Below are positions 23,306-34,130 of a stretch of 64,000 bases of DNA, one piece after another; the stretch's first letter is position 1, and each line of letters starts with the position of its first letter. The translations under genes were made by a program, and so were the position numbers. The stretch spans positions 169,501 to 233,500 of the forward strand of contig JAWNZC010000368.1 in the NCBI GenBank assembly GCA_035771165.1. The letters are read 5' to 3'. Source of the DNA: Paragorgia papillata (taxonomy: Eukaryota > Cnidaria > Anthozoa > Scleralcyonacea > Coralliidae). Under the pieces are notes generated by a model that had not been told where the DNA came from, ran no database searches, and worked only from the letters and a program-made list of their open reading frames with translations.

Positions 23306-23788
23306 GGGACCTTAAGATCCTACGACGACGACGGCGCTTAAAAAGAAACAAAAATTTTATAACTGAAAAACGTCACGTTTAACTATCTATTATATTTGAT
23401 ATTTAAAATTAGTTTAACTCTTTCCTGTCCGAATCGGTCTTTGGTATTTTATTCTGGCTAACGCCAAACGATTTTATTCACCTCTGGGGACAGCCCTCGG
23501 ACAGGAATAAGTTAATCACTTTTAAAACGTCCCAGTATTGCGAAAATTATTGTAGTGTTTGTATTGAAGTCAATGTCAATGGACAGTTCTCATCTTTTGG
23601 TGAGTTGACGTCGTCCTGAAGACGTGAAAATTCTCTAAGAAGTAGTAAGTGGCGTTGTATAAAGAACGAGGACGGTGTTGGGATTACTCTTGGGATTACA
23701 AATTATTCATTCACTTTGTTTCACAACTAGAATTATTTTATTTGGAGGACGCCGTCGTTAAGGTTGCCGTTGTAGATCTTAAGGTCCC
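23306..23788. mobile_element. TA-flanked MITE, family A copy 2
   Basis: Ends are GGGACCTTAAGATCCTACGA and the complement ending GTAGATCTTAAGGTCCC, each bordered by TA (23304-23305 and 23789-23790). It is the best-preserved of three family copies (others at 3778-4086 and split across 46455-47888). It carries a 94-bp TTAA element. Confidence 0.85.
23418..23511. mobile_element. TTAA-flanked mini-element, family C
   Basis: A 94-bp hairpin element between TTAA at 23414-23417 and 23512-23515, with ends CTCTTTCCTGTCCGA and TCGGACAGGAATAAG and a core with TATTTTATTCTGGCTAACGC. The family A copy at 3778-4086 has the uninterrupted site AGTTTAATGACTTT, which confirms the insertion. Confidence 0.85.
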
Positions 23789-23950
23789 TAATATTGCCCG
23801 TGTATTCGTAGCTTGACATGGGTGGTTTTAAACGTTGCGTTTCAGTAAGCGTATAGCGAACGCCATTTTTAGCGTAAAGTTCGTGCATTGGACGATATTG
23901 TTAATTTTCAACACGGTACCGTAGTATATTGACTACACAGTTTAACAAAT

Positions 23951-24849
23951 GCTAGCCTGCGCCGCAGACGTCCAAAACTCGGTTTTGCCAGTCTGCGAAT
24001 TACCGACCGAATTCTTGTTCTTGTCTCCGTCGCAATATGTCGCACATTTTGGACATTTTAACAAGTTTTGCAAAACGCAGAATCTTGAACTATGCATTCA
24101 ACATCTAACACCATACGTGCACAACATATTACTAGCCATTACATTACATAACATTATACTAGCCATCTTGCTTTTCTCTATATCATAACAAAACGCTCGC
24201 CAGAAGTGGCGCTTAGAATAGAACCCAATCAGAAGCGATCTAAAGTTAAAGTGCCCCTAACCTCGATATTTTTTATTGTCTTATTTGGAAGAACGTTTAA
24301 AATGATAAAGTGGCTTCTTTGGAAGATTTTCGCTTTTTCGCTTTGTTTTTGAGATATTTCACTTTGTTTGATATGCAAATGTACGGAATTTACGTCACAC
24401 ATGCATAATGACTTATCAGAGAATGTAATGTATCTTTGCGTTCATCAAATAAAAACACTAAAGTATGAATAACATGTGTGCGTGTTTCTCCCACAACACC
24501 AAACTTCTCGATTTTAAAGGATTTCGTTCGAGAATGAAAGGGATACACAAACTTCTTCGATAAGTCATTATGCATGTATGACGTAAATTCCGCACATTTA
24601 CATATCAAACAAAATTAAATATCTCAAAAATAAAGCGAAAATCTTCCAAAGAAGTTACTTTATCATTTTAAAAGTTCTTCCAAATAAGACAATAAAAACT
24701 GTCGAGGTTAGGGGCACTTTAAGTTTTCAGCACGAGCCAATCGTGATCTAGTACATATTTAGGTACTCAAGGGAGACCAGAACATGAATCTGGTCGCTAC
24801 TTCGCAGACTGACAAAACCGGGTTTTGGACGTCTGCAGCGCAGGCTAGC
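23951..24849. mobile_element. Inverted-repeat element with GCTAGCCTGCG termini
   Basis: The ends are GCTAGCCTGCGCCGCAGACG and the complement ending CGTCTGCAGCGCAGGCTAGC, with arms extending through AAACTCGGTTTTG-like text. A possible 4-bp AAAT duplication flanks it. A second inverted-repeat element occupies its middle. Confidence 0.78.
24250..24718. mobile_element. Palindromic TTAA-flanked MITE, family D copy 1
   Basis: Almost fully palindromic 469 bp. Ends are AGTGCCCCTAACCTCGA and the complement TCGAGGTTAGGGGCACT, with TTAA on both sides (24246-24249, 24719-24722). The arms share TTTGGAAGATTTTCGCTTT and GACTTATC text. A diverged relative is at about 42060-42460. Confidence 0.8.
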
Positions 24850-25235
24850 AAATGCTGGCTCAATAAAATAAACTGGCCAAGTTGCACCCCGTTGAATCAT
24901 TCAAGAAACAAAGATTTATTGTTCTTTGTTTTTCTTAATTTAGCGCATAGTGACGTCAGAGAGCAACCACATTTTGAAGGTGAATGCAGCTTCCAAGAGA
25001 AAAGTAAGCATTCTTTTTTAGTTAAAAATACTTTTTGTGCTTGTTTATTTCGAGCGTAGCAGACAAAAGCAGCGAGCGAGGCGAGTTTCTACATATAACT
25101 CAAGTCTAGGAAGAACGAGGTTATTATTCGAGTGCAAAGTGCGAGGTCTTGGCGTTGAATTATAACCAAACCCGTGGCTTTTTAAAAACTTTTATAAATA
25201 CTTATAAGACCATATCTTGTTTTTATTCTATTGCA

Positions 25236-25545
25236 TATCACCCCACTTCACCTCACTTCACCCGACCCCACATCACTTCACCACACTCTACCCCACTTCA
25301 CCCCACATCACTTCACTTCACCACACCATACATCTCTTCACTTCACTTCACTTCACTTCACTTCACTTCACTTCACTTCACCCCACCTCAGCTCAGCTCA
25401 CCACACGTCGCAACACCACACCTCTCTTCACCCAATCCGCCGCATCGCACCTTATCCCACCACACCTCAACACTCCTTACCACACCTTACTTCATCCCAC
25501 CTTACTTCACCACACACCATCTTTCTTCATGTAATTTCATATATT
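25236..25545. repeat. CTTCA/CCACA pentamer array
   Basis: A degenerate pyrimidine-rich array of pentamers (ACTTC, ACCCC, ACCAC), with a pure (ACTTC)n core at about 25337-25380. Open frames in three registers are artefacts of the pentamer. Confidence 0.95.
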
Positions 25546-25804
25546 AGTAGTTTAGTGCTGTGAACTCTATATACACCTGGAAGGCTGACTGCCAATCAAA
25601 AAGTGAGGCGGAAATGGCGGTCGTGAGGCATTTTTTGATGTTGGCTCCAGGCTCCTACGCGGTCATATACAACAAATTTTGTTTACTAAAACCTAGAACA
25701 GCCAAAAACCACCACAAAAACAGCAGAATTTCTATTTTTACACAGGATACGAGAAGTACAAGTGCTTTTTACGGTATAGGATAAAGCCTGCATCTTACCA
25801 GCTA

Positions 25805-28305
25805 CACAGCCGGAAACGCACATGTTGTAACAGGTCTGCAGCCTGTCTGTTACAACTTGTCATGAACAAGCCGATATCCGGATGCGTTCGCATGCCTTGT
25901 TCCGGTTTGTCCTGACAAATCTGCAACGGGTTGTTTGCAGACTTGTTGCAAGTTGTTCTGACAAGCCGGAACAATATTGTCGTTATCAGACCAGTAACAA
26001 CTTGTTCCAACAACTTGCTGCAAGCTTGTTGTGAACAGATCGTAACAATATTGTCGTCATCAGGCCTGTAACAACTTGTGAACAAACCGTAACAAATCTG
26101 CAGTTGACAAGTTGTAACAAGCTTGATGAAACACGCATTATTCTCGCGTTGTTCATGCACTGATTCTATCTGAATTATTAGATTTCTTAAGTATAGAAAT
26201 AACGAAATTCTCGCACCCTGTGATACTTTCGTGATTTCTATACTTAAGGAATCTAATTCAGATAGAATATAGACAAGTCAAATATAATTTACACAACTGC
26301 AAATATCTATCAAAGCAATTTTATTTTACAGAAGACAATTCAATACTTTGCAAAAATTCGGTCCACCGATGAAAGCGAGTTTACTCACTCATTTGAATGT
26401 TTTAGTATGTTCACTTTAACTGAATAAACTCAGCACTAAAGGTATAAGTAACAGATGATAAGATAAATTAATGTTTGTCATAGAAATAAAAGTATACCGC
26501 TTCTTTTTGAACGTTTGTATTCCTCAGCATCAGTTTCATTCGTGGTTGGCACTCTGAAAGTTCCAGTTTAATCACCCTTTTTAGTTGACAGCTCTTTACG
26601 TTGAGTGCTGGACCAGCGGACCAGTTCAGTCCCTTTTAAACAGTACGCACACTTGAAAAATAGAAATGAACTGCCACTCCCGACACATTTGATCTTGAAT
26701 GTTGCCAACGACTGAAATGCAAATCCACTGAGAACATCTTCCAAACGGTGAACGTATGATGATTTAACACGAACCAGAGTCATATTTCAGTCACATATCA
26801 TGTCTCAATCAAAACCGATAGACTTTTATCCGTGGAATCGTGGATCCCGGTCTGTTTCAACCTTCAACTTTCAAACTGTGAAAAATAAAATTTAGCCAAC
26901 GGTCGTCCATGGTGACGCAAGTTTGTTTTCGTAATCTCATTCTGATTGGCTCTCTGAGCATAAGATGATGCAAGCTCATTACTTCCTGTTTTTAGCCTCG
27001 AAGCTTCGAACTTTATTTACAAGCTGTTCGAAAGAAACACTTTGAAACTCAAAGATTTTTCGGACAAACAAAACGTGGCCCAGAAACATTAAATTGGAAA
27101 TACAAACAGGGTCTGTAACAGATCAGTCACACAAGCAGTTTAATCCGAAAGTCGTTTTTGCCGTGAAGTGCCGTGGCCGTGGAGAAAACAGTTTTGATAT
27201 TTTGAGCTAAGTTCTATTTTTTTGTTATAAACCCCAAAATATGCCTGTTGTGAACTTGAACATAAGATTGAAGTGATAAATATGTGTATTATGATCGTAT
27301 TAACGTTCCTATAGCTTTGATAAGTTGATATCTTTCAAAATTTTGCAAAATGAATTAGTGATGTCGCGACATGCCTGGCCGCGATATGGCTGTCTTCGTA
27401 GAGTGTTGTGATATCAGAAACAGATATTGTGCCGTCTTTCTCCTGAACATTTATAGTTTGAATAAATAGCAAAAACTAGCTTCATTATTGTTTATTTTTT
27501 AATTTTTTTCAAACACTTTTCCGTTCACAAAAAACGTTTTGAAGTTTTCACCCACACAAAGACGTATAAGTTATAAAATACTAAATAAACGTTCTCTCTC
27601 TCTCTGCTTCAAGTGAACCGCTATTTAATATGTTGTTCATTTCTGTAAGGGTAGTCCCATGCAGTATTGATTTATTAGGAAAACTGGCGTGTTTAATATA
27701 CTTATAGCAGCTTCGGGGAACTGAGCAATCAAATTATATAGCTGTTTAGCGGCTTTAGCCTGTTATAAATTGCGGTTTACATGTAATAAAATAATACCAC
27801 AACGAATTTGTGTTCGACCAAACGTGATAAAGCAACCATAAATTAATTTGTCGGCGCCAGAAAAGCTAAAAAGCACACAGCAAAACGTCCATAAATTGTA
27901 AGGATTTTATTTGAGATTCTCTGCAGACTTGTTCCAATTTGTTGTGACAAACGAAACACGGGTTGTTAATAACAGGTCCGTCGCAAGTTGTTGTCAACTT
28001 GGTGCAAGCTTGGCAATAACATCTTGCGACAAGCCTGTTGGAACAAGTTGGAACAACCTTGTCGGCTTCATCAGACTTGCTACAAGTTGTTCTATCAGAT
28101 CTGATATTCCATGTTCTCAACAGGTCTGTTACAACTTGTCCTAACAACTTGTTACGGCTCTGTGGCCAACACGTTGTAACAGATCTGTTGTAACAAGTCT
28201 GTTAGAGCATGATGAAATCAACAGGCTTGTTGCAACTTGTCAACAGCTTGTAAGAAGCCTGCAAATCCTGCAGGTTGTAACAAGTCTGTGAGATTTCCGG
28301 CTGTG
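25805..28305. mobile_element. 2.5-kb TA-flanked element with ACAAGTTGT-rich subtermini
   Basis: Termini CACAGCCGGAAA and TTTCCGGCTGTG are bordered by TA (25803-25804, 28306-28307). The empty site GCTACATTAAACTGTCG is present in the sister hAT copy near 41250. Both subterminal regions (25820-26150 and 27925-28290) are made of imperfect, inverted CAACTTGTTGCAACAAG-type units. The 1.7-kb interior shows no transposase or other domain I recognise. TA target and terminal repeats suggest a Tc1/mariner-like mechanism, but the superfamily is inferred. Confidence 0.75.
26162..26272. repeat. Near-perfect hairpin inside the 2.5-kb element
   Basis: Arms ATTCTATCTGAATTATTAGA ... and complement TCTAATTCAGATAGAAT, continuing through CTTAAGTATAGAAAT, close around a loop near 26217. 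It is probably a still smaller insertion or a structural end signal. Confidence 0.78.
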
Positions 28306-28370
28306 TACATTAGGCTGTCGAAAACACGGTTGAAATGGGTAAAATATTATGTCCTGTTTCGTGTTGTTAA

Positions 28371-28503
28371 GCCTGGTTTCCATTTGGTCGCGGCCGCGTC
28401 TTTAACGGTCGCGGAAGTGAAGCGTTGCAACGAATTTCTTTTGTCATAACAAAATGTCATAACGACCGTTAAGACGCCGTCGCGACCAAATGGAAACCAG
28501 GCT
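28371..28503. mobile_element. 133-bp hairpin MITE in the hAT copy
   Basis: Arms GCCTGGTTTCCATTTGGTCG and the complement CGACCAAATGGAAACCAGGC. The sister hAT copy has the empty site GTTGTTAAACTGACG, so the target is TTAA (or TA). Confidence 0.85.
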
Positions 28504-28677
28504 TTAAACTGACGATTTTAAGTCGCACTTTTGGCTATATTTAGTCAGGTCTCGACACTCGTTTTCTACAAACTACCTTCTTTAAAGCTTCTCGAAATGC
28601 TTGAAGTATTAAACTAACTTGTGTTACCACTAAAGTTCTATTTTTGGTGGAGTTTAATCTACGATTAAGCTTACAAG

Positions 28678-28860
28678 GTCAAGTTGGGAGCACGTGGGAG
28701 GCATGGGTGGCACATGCTGTTAGCTTCATGTCAGTAGAGTGGTTGGTTCTCTCCTGTCCATCGAGGGGTTTTTCATTGGGTTCTCCGATTTTCCTTGCTG
28801 CGGGTGTTCCGATAAGGAACTTGTGTGTTCGTACATTCCAGAGCCTAAAGTGCCCACCTT
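28678..28860 (+). repeat. SINE-like repeat
   Basis: The start, CAAGTTGGGAGCACGTGGGA, is shared with 34094-34130, where it adjoins a tRNA-like sequence. The later part, CCATCGAGGGGTTTTTCATT, is shared with about 44475-44500, where it follows a 5S-like sequence. This mosaic is typical of SINE families with a common body. Confidence 0.6.
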
Positions 28861-28902
28861 GCTACTATACAAAACCAACACTGTTTTTTATCTTCACCAC
28901 AG

Positions 28903-29007
28903 AGGCCAAGAGTGCTAGCCAGAGAGAACAACAGATGCCAATAGAACAAGATTTGGTTGATCGTGGAGATTCATCTTCATCAGATAAGGCAGAGAGCAGT
29001 AAATCGG
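28903..29007 (+). CDS. Linker exon (phase 1-1)
   Basis: 105 nt between acceptor TTATCTTCACCACAG and donor TCGG|GTAAAA. In phase 1 it encodes a hydrophilic Glu/Gln/Ser-rich peptide (EQDLVDRGDSSSSDKAESS). No domain; interpreted as a linker of the composite Roc-COR/Death protein. Confidence 0.65.
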
Positions 29008-29129
29008 GTAAAAATACAAAACTTGCCTAAAACCAAATTTTAGGATTTCGGTTTCTTCTTGGCATAGCTGACGTCCTCAACCTATAAGCAAGGCTTCCTT
29101 TCTCCTTTTACGTAACTGTAGCTGCTATC

Positions 29130-30345
29130 CCTTCGCAACCTCGTACCCAGGCTCTTTTCAATCCGGAGCGCGAAGAAAAGACCCTGGTATATCATGGTCA
29201 CGTGACTACCAAAATCTGGTTGTGACAAATTTTGTTTGGACAGGGGTGGGGTAGAGATGATTTGAAGTTTCTTGCCTGAAAGATTTACCGTTTGAGAATA
29301 TGAGAAAATACTTCGATCTTGGATTCAAGGGTTCAGCGCTAAGTGGGCACGATATGGTTATGATTTTCGAATATGTTCACAAAAAACCGGCCAACTTACG
29401 AGAGACTCGCGGCGCAGACAAGTGAAGCAAAGAAGCAGGCTGCAGAAGGTAAATAATTTACTCGCTTTGATTCCGATTTCTTATCTAGCTGCTCAGGTTT
29501 TTTGCTATAATGCTATCCTAACACACACTACTTGTTTTGATGTGAATACTACGCAAATTATCAAAGTGTTACTGTGGAGCGGAGAGAAATAGTCTTTACA
29601 CCGAGTTGTGGAACGGAGACGGAGACTGATCCGTCTCGCACAGGACGAAACAATTTTTTTATATAAACAAGTGAAATAAACAGAGATAATCCGTACTCAA
29701 ACTTGAAGGTTGATCATTAATTTTAAACGAACAATTATCGACAACATACATCATACCAAATAGATCGTAAAAATACAAACCGTTGAGATACTTTCCTCGG
29801 CTACTTGTCGCCTTTGTTTATCCAATTTAAAACTTCTGCCGTCTGGGTAAATGTCGACGATCGTCGAGCCGTTCGAATTTCTCTCCGCTCAACACTTCAA
29901 TAATTTACGTATAGTATTCACATCAAAATATACAAGTTGTATATAAGAATATAAAGCATTATAGCTGAAATATTGAGCATCTAGAGAAGGAATGAGAATT
30001 TGAAATGGTATTAAAATTGTTTACCCTCTGCATGTCGGCTGCTTCTTTTCTTCGCTTGTTTGCGCCTCGAGTCTCTCGTAGGTTAGCCGTTTTTGTGAAC
30101 AGCCGTTTTTCGAAAGTATTCATAGTCGTATCGTGCCCATGCACGTAGCGCTGAACCCTTGAATCCAAGAGCGAAGTCTTTTCTCAAACGGTAAATCTTT
30201 CCGCAAGAAACTTCAAATCTTCTCTACCCCACCCCTGTCCAAACAAAATTTGTCACAACCAGGTTTTGGTAGTCATGTGATCATGATATACCAAGGTCTT
30301 TTCTTCGTGCTGCAGGTTGAAAAGAGCCTGGGTACGAAGTTGATC
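29130..30345. mobile_element. 1.2-kb palindromic element in an intron
   Basis: Ends CTCGTACCCAGGCTCTTTTC and the complement GAAAAGAGCCTGGGTACGAA. The arms stay complementary nearly to the centre (TTGTTTGGACAGGGGTGGGG against CCCCACCCCTGTCCAAACAA; TTTTGATGTGAATACTACG against CGTATAGTATTCACATCAAAA). No coding frame of note. Smaller relatives share the CTCGTACCCAGAGCCT terminus (59850-60620). Confidence 0.85.
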
Positions 30346-30716
30346 TCCTAGTTGCTTTTTCTCACTTTTTGTTTCTTTTTACAAGATATAAAACAGGCCT
30401 TGATCAGTCTCTATTTTAGCTTGCTTTTGAACAATTGGATTGAAGGCTTGCGGTCGGGAAGTTTCAAAACGCGTTTTCAAATTTAGAGAGTTGTCGCCGA
30501 AATTCGATTTTAAAGCTCAAATGTTTGATCCAAAGTCCGCTAGTTCAGCTTTGCACCATTTGTTGCCAATTACAAAAAGTAAATTGCAACGAATGGTGCA
30601 AAGTTTTCACATTACAAAAAGTAGAAAAGAATAAAGAAAAAGAATCCCACCTCAAAGCAAAGTGTGCTAGATATACCTCTGGCTTTTTCTTGAAACATAT
30701 TACTTGTTTACTTTAG

Positions 30717-31043
30717 CTGAAGTTACAAGTAAGAAATCAAGTCTTGTTCGGGATCTTGATAGCAAGACCAGAGATTTAATCTGCCAGAAACTTAACGTCA
30801 AAACAGTTTTGAAGAAGGACTTTCGTGGTCTTGCTGCCAAGATGAAGTACGAGGCTGAAGAAATAGAAGAATTTGGGATATTCGATAATCCGACAGAAGC
30901 TCTCTTGAATGACTGGCAGTTTGGAAAAGAAAGCACTGTGGAAGTTTTGAAGAAACTGTTACAGAAGATTAAGAGAAATGATGTCATTGACATTTTAGAA
31001 GCAATGTTAGTAATAGCTCGAATGAGAGAATTACTACCAGAGG
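30717..31043 (+). CDS. Death-domain exon (phase 1-1)
   Basis: The exon follows acceptor TTGTTTACTTTAG and encodes 109 residues with the helix pattern of a Death-fold domain. DSKTRDLICQKLNV leads to VLKKDFRGLAAKMKYEAEEI (the conserved D-[FWY]-R-x-L-A segment), then NPTEALLNDW, then STVEVLKKLLQKIKRNDVID. This resembles MyD88/UNC5-type Death domains. Such domains dimerise with partner Death domains in immune and apoptotic signalling. The 3' end used here, GAGG|GTTCAC, is a poor donor, chosen because it restores phase 1. The frame otherwise remains open through the minisatellite to 31906. Neighbouring exons on the same strand and phase suggest it belongs with the Roc-COR exon, although a separate gene is possible. 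Confidence 0.85.
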
Positions 31044-31895
31044 GTTCACAACACACAACAAGACAACAGCACAACAGGGCAACGCAACGCAACATACCGA
31101 GCTGGACAGTACCGGGCAGTACAGCACAACACAACACAACACAACACAACACAACACAACACAACACAACACAACACAACACAACACAACACAACACAAC
31201 ACAACACAACACAAGCCAACGCAATGCCACACACCACCCCGGACAGTACAGTACGTACAGCACAGCACAAGCCAACGCACCACGCTACTCCGGACAGTAC
31301 CGTACAGCACAAACCAACGTATTCACCACACGGGACAGTACAGCACAAGCCAACGCAACGGAACACACCACACCGGACAGCACAGCACAAGCCAACGCAA
31401 CACACCACACCGGGCAGTACAGCACAAGCCAACGCAACACACCACACCGGGCAGTACAGTACAGCACAAGCCAACGCAACACACCACACCACACCGGACA
31501 GCACAGCACAAGCCAACGCAACACACCACACCGGGCAGCACAGCACAAGCCAACGCAACACACTACACCGGACAGCACAAGCCAACACAACGCAACACAC
31601 CACACCGGACAGCACAGCACAGGACAAGCCAACGCAACACAACACACCGGACAGTACAGTACAGCACAGTACAGTACAACACAAGCCAACCCAACGCACC
31701 ACACCGGACAGTGCAGTACAGTACAGTACAGTACAGTACAACACACGCCAACGCAACGCACCACACCGGACAGTGCAGTACAGCACAACACAATCCAACC
31801 CAACGCACACACCGGACAGTGCATGACAAGGCAACGCGCCGCACCGGACAGTACAGCACAGCACAAGCCAACGCAACGCAACACAATTGACACAC
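31044..31895. repeat. Minisatellite of about 36 bp plus (ACAAC)n tract
   Basis: Degenerate units of CACACCGGACAGTACAGCAC followed by AAGCCAACGCAACGCA fill the region, with a pure ACAAC pentamer run at about 31126-31211. Because stops are rare in these units, several frames on both strands stay open for 100-280 codons. These are Thr/Gln/His-rich or Cys/Val/Leu-rich repeats rather than genes. Confidence 0.95.
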
Positions 31896-32001
31896 ATTCA
31901 TTTTGAAGTACCTTCATAAAATTATTTACAGTAAAAAAGCTTTGTGTGAACTTTGACAAAATTTGACAGTATTAATTGATTTGTTTTCGTTTGCAGTTCA
32001 G

Positions 32002-32037
32002 TTGTCAACGACGGAAGTATTGCGAAGGAATCAACAG
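32002..32037 (+). CDS. 36-nt micro-exon (phase 1-1)
   Basis: TTGCAGTTCAG offers two acceptors 5 nt apart; only the downstream one gives a phase-1 exon, encoding VVNDGSIAKESTG up to donor ACAG|GTAAAT. Composition matches the other linker exons. Very short, so moderate support. Confidence 0.5.
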
Positions 32038-32517
32038 GTAAATTGACCACCATTTTTATTGCGACTGATTTTTTCTAGTACAGTTTGGTTCCTCCGTATC
32101 TTGCGTTTTTTGCTAGTTTTCTTTAGTAAGTCGTTCAGTAATATAAAAGTACAGAACTGCTGCTGAACTACCGACGTTTTAATTGACTGTACAGAAAAGC
32201 ATGGCGACTTGTAATTTAACCACACTCTTTTGCGCACAATAAATATGTTTCTTGCACAATTATCGGACGATAGGGTTTTAAAACCACCAACTTTGGTAGG
32301 AGTGAAGTTCTTGCTTTTTTAATTCATGTCAGAATGATAAATAATGCATGTTATGTTGTTATTAGTGATATGAGGTTTTCGCAAGCCAGTGTTGTATAGG
32401 TGACGCAAGCTTAAGAAATAGACGGAAACGATGTTGAAGGAGAAAAACACATTGTCAAGAAAATTTTAAAAACAAAGCCAAGATTTTTATTTGCCTTATT
32501 TGAAGGGACTAGGCGTG

Positions 32518-32590
32518 TCTTACTTCCGATTAAGACAGGACTCGAACTCGCAAACTTCCGAATACTAGCCAGACGCACTAACCATTCAGC
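32518..32590 (-). repeat. tRNA-like (SINE) sequence
   Basis: The minus strand shows an A-box-like TGGCTGAATGGTTAGTGCG and a B-box-like GAGTTCGAGTCCTGTC. Acceptor pairing is poor, so this is a tRNA-derived SINE or pseudogene. Confidence 0.65.
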
Positions 32591-32839
32591 CAGTAGAACT
32601 CAGATGGCAGAACAAGGTTGTTTACAGTATTTATATCTTGGATCGAGTTGAGAAAACTGAGAAAAAGCGTCCGATCTTCAAGCTATAACAATCATAAACT
32701 AACTAAATCTAAGTCAAATGTCTACTGTAGACACGCAATTAACTGAATTAGTGACAGCGAGGCTGAGTTGCGAATATTATTGTCCCCATAACAAGTTTCT
32801 TCAATTTTAAAATGACGGAACGGTCTATAAGCCTCGTAT

Positions 32840-33265
32840 TGTTACTGTAATTCTTCAAAAGTAATTTTTGGACCACATGCCTTAAAGTTTGTTGTATAAA
32901 TATATACCTCAAACTCATTAATTATTCATGAAGAAATTAAAACACAAAGGAAATCAGTACCATGTCGGTGGTTTGGATATCGGAGGAAGAAATTACATAA
33001 ATTAAGCAAACTTTCATCTTGATTTTTTCTTAAAATACTGATTTGTTTGAGATGCTATATCATACACTCGGTGGAGTGTTTCATCAGGATATCCAAACAC
33101 CTCGAAGTTTGTTAAAAAACCTCGGCTTCGCCTCGGTTTTCAACAAACGTCTCGGTGTTTGGATATCCTGGTGAAACACTCCTCCTCGTGCATGATACAT
33201 TACGTCACACAACAAACTTTAAAGCCTGTGATCTAAGAATTACTTTTGAAAAATTACCATAACAA
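32840..33265. mobile_element. Inverted-repeat element with a strong central hairpin
   Basis: Outer arms TTCAAAAGTAATTTTTGGAC and the complement AAGAATTACTTTTGAA. Inner hairpin 33063-33200 with GTGTTTCATCAGGATATCCA and TGGATATCCTGGTGAAACAC around CTCGGCTTCGCCTCGG. No coding. Confidence 0.75.
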
Positions 33266-33787
33266 GTTTGTTTTAAAACAATAGACATGAGAGTAACCTA
33301 AGATGGTAACTAAGAAAATACGCGGCCTCTATGTTTCCCATCTTTCCTGCATGTGTTTCCCATTTGTCTTGAATAGTAAGTACCTCTTTCTTGGAGGTCG
33401 ACCAGATTTAGTGTACCACACAAAGCTTGGGTGCATGGAAAGAAAAAGTCGCTTGCGTTATTCAAACTGTAACTTCAAATAAAAACCCCAGTAATTTTCA
33501 TTGAACATTCTTGAGATCTTGTTGCTTCAAAAAATATTGGGTTGTGAAGGGAAAACAGCTGATTACCTGCGAGACTTTTCAATAAAATAATTAAAATATT
33601 TAGTCTAGTGACATTTACTTCAATATCGACATGACTAAGTCGTTTTAATATCCACGAATAATAGTAATATTCTTAAAGCTTTGAATGCTTTTATTGTCTT
33701 TATTGATAATTTTATTAATTCGTTTAATTAGGTTAATTGTTATGCAAGCTCCCTCCTTGAAGATATTTGTTGTTTTTAATTTTTTAG

Positions 33788-33850
33788 ATGAGGCTTTCAT
33801 TTCTCTATTCAAGAGCGAGGTGCAGGAATCTTGTTCTGGAGATGTTCCAG
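33788..33850 (+). CDS. Linker exon (phase 1-1)
   Basis: 63 nt between a pyrimidine-rich acceptor (TTTTTAATTTTTTAG) and donor CCAG|GTACAC. It encodes DEAFISLFKSEVQESCSGDV in phase 1. No domain recognised. Confidence 0.6.
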
Positions 33851-34026
33851 GTACACCTGTTTTAAAGCTATAAGACGACTTTTCTTTTTTGTTAAGATGA
33901 CGTGATTGCATATACTATAGTAGAGTTTTTGCTTTTTTAATGAAGAATAATTTATAAAATGGCGCTGGGGCATGCAGTGCTCATTCTTAAACATTTATAT
34001 ATTTAGAGAAAAACTTTACTTGATTG

Positions 34027-34130
34027 TGGCTGGGATTGGAACCCGTGACCTTTGGTTTACTAGTCCGACGCTCTCCCGATTGAGCTACATGGTCAAGTTG
34101 GGAGCAAGTGGGAGGCATGGGTGGCACTGC
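34027..34130 (-). repeat. tRNA-derived SINE head
   Basis: The minus strand has TAGCTCAATCGGGAGAGCGT (A box) and GGTTCCAATCCCAGCC (B box), spaced as in tRNA. The acceptor and anticodon stems contain several mismatches, so it is not a working tRNA. The adjoining CAAGTTGGGAGCAAGTGGGA block recurs at 28678. Confidence 0.7.

Larger units (their letters stand above)
23047..23813. mobile_element. Inverted-repeat element enclosing two further insertions
   Basis: The left arm (AAGCTATACGCATACACGGG, then CGACGGCAACGCAATGG) is matched by the complement at 23265-23303 and 23791-23813, that is, on both sides of the MITE at 23306-23788. The inner half is also palindromic (GTTGCGTTGCCATCGCG and GCGTTGCTGTCGCG). 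It is the outermost layer of a three-level nest. Confidence 0.7.
25557..28655. mobile_element. hAT family B copy 2, split by two insertions and 3' eroded
   Basis: The pieces 25557-25804, 28308-28370 and 28508-about 28655 align in order to the reverse complement of the copy at 40558-41491 (TGAACTCTATATACACCTGG; CTTTTTACGGTATAGGATAAAGCC; GCTATATTTAGTCAGGTCTCG; CTAACTTGTGTTA). The terminus is mutated to CTGTGAACTC and the far end is lost. Confidence 0.82.

Noticed and set aside
24951..25003. Possible small exon between TTTAGCGCATAG and AAAAGTAAGC
   Set aside because: It would end in phase 0, unlike every other exon of the gene, and lies in repeat-dense DNA.
25231..25563. His/Thr/Pro-rich frames
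   Set aside because: Open in three registers because of the pentamer repeat.
31046..31959. Cys/Val/Leu-rich minus-strand frames up to 283 codons
   Set aside because: Antisense translations of the 36-bp minisatellite with no start context or domain.
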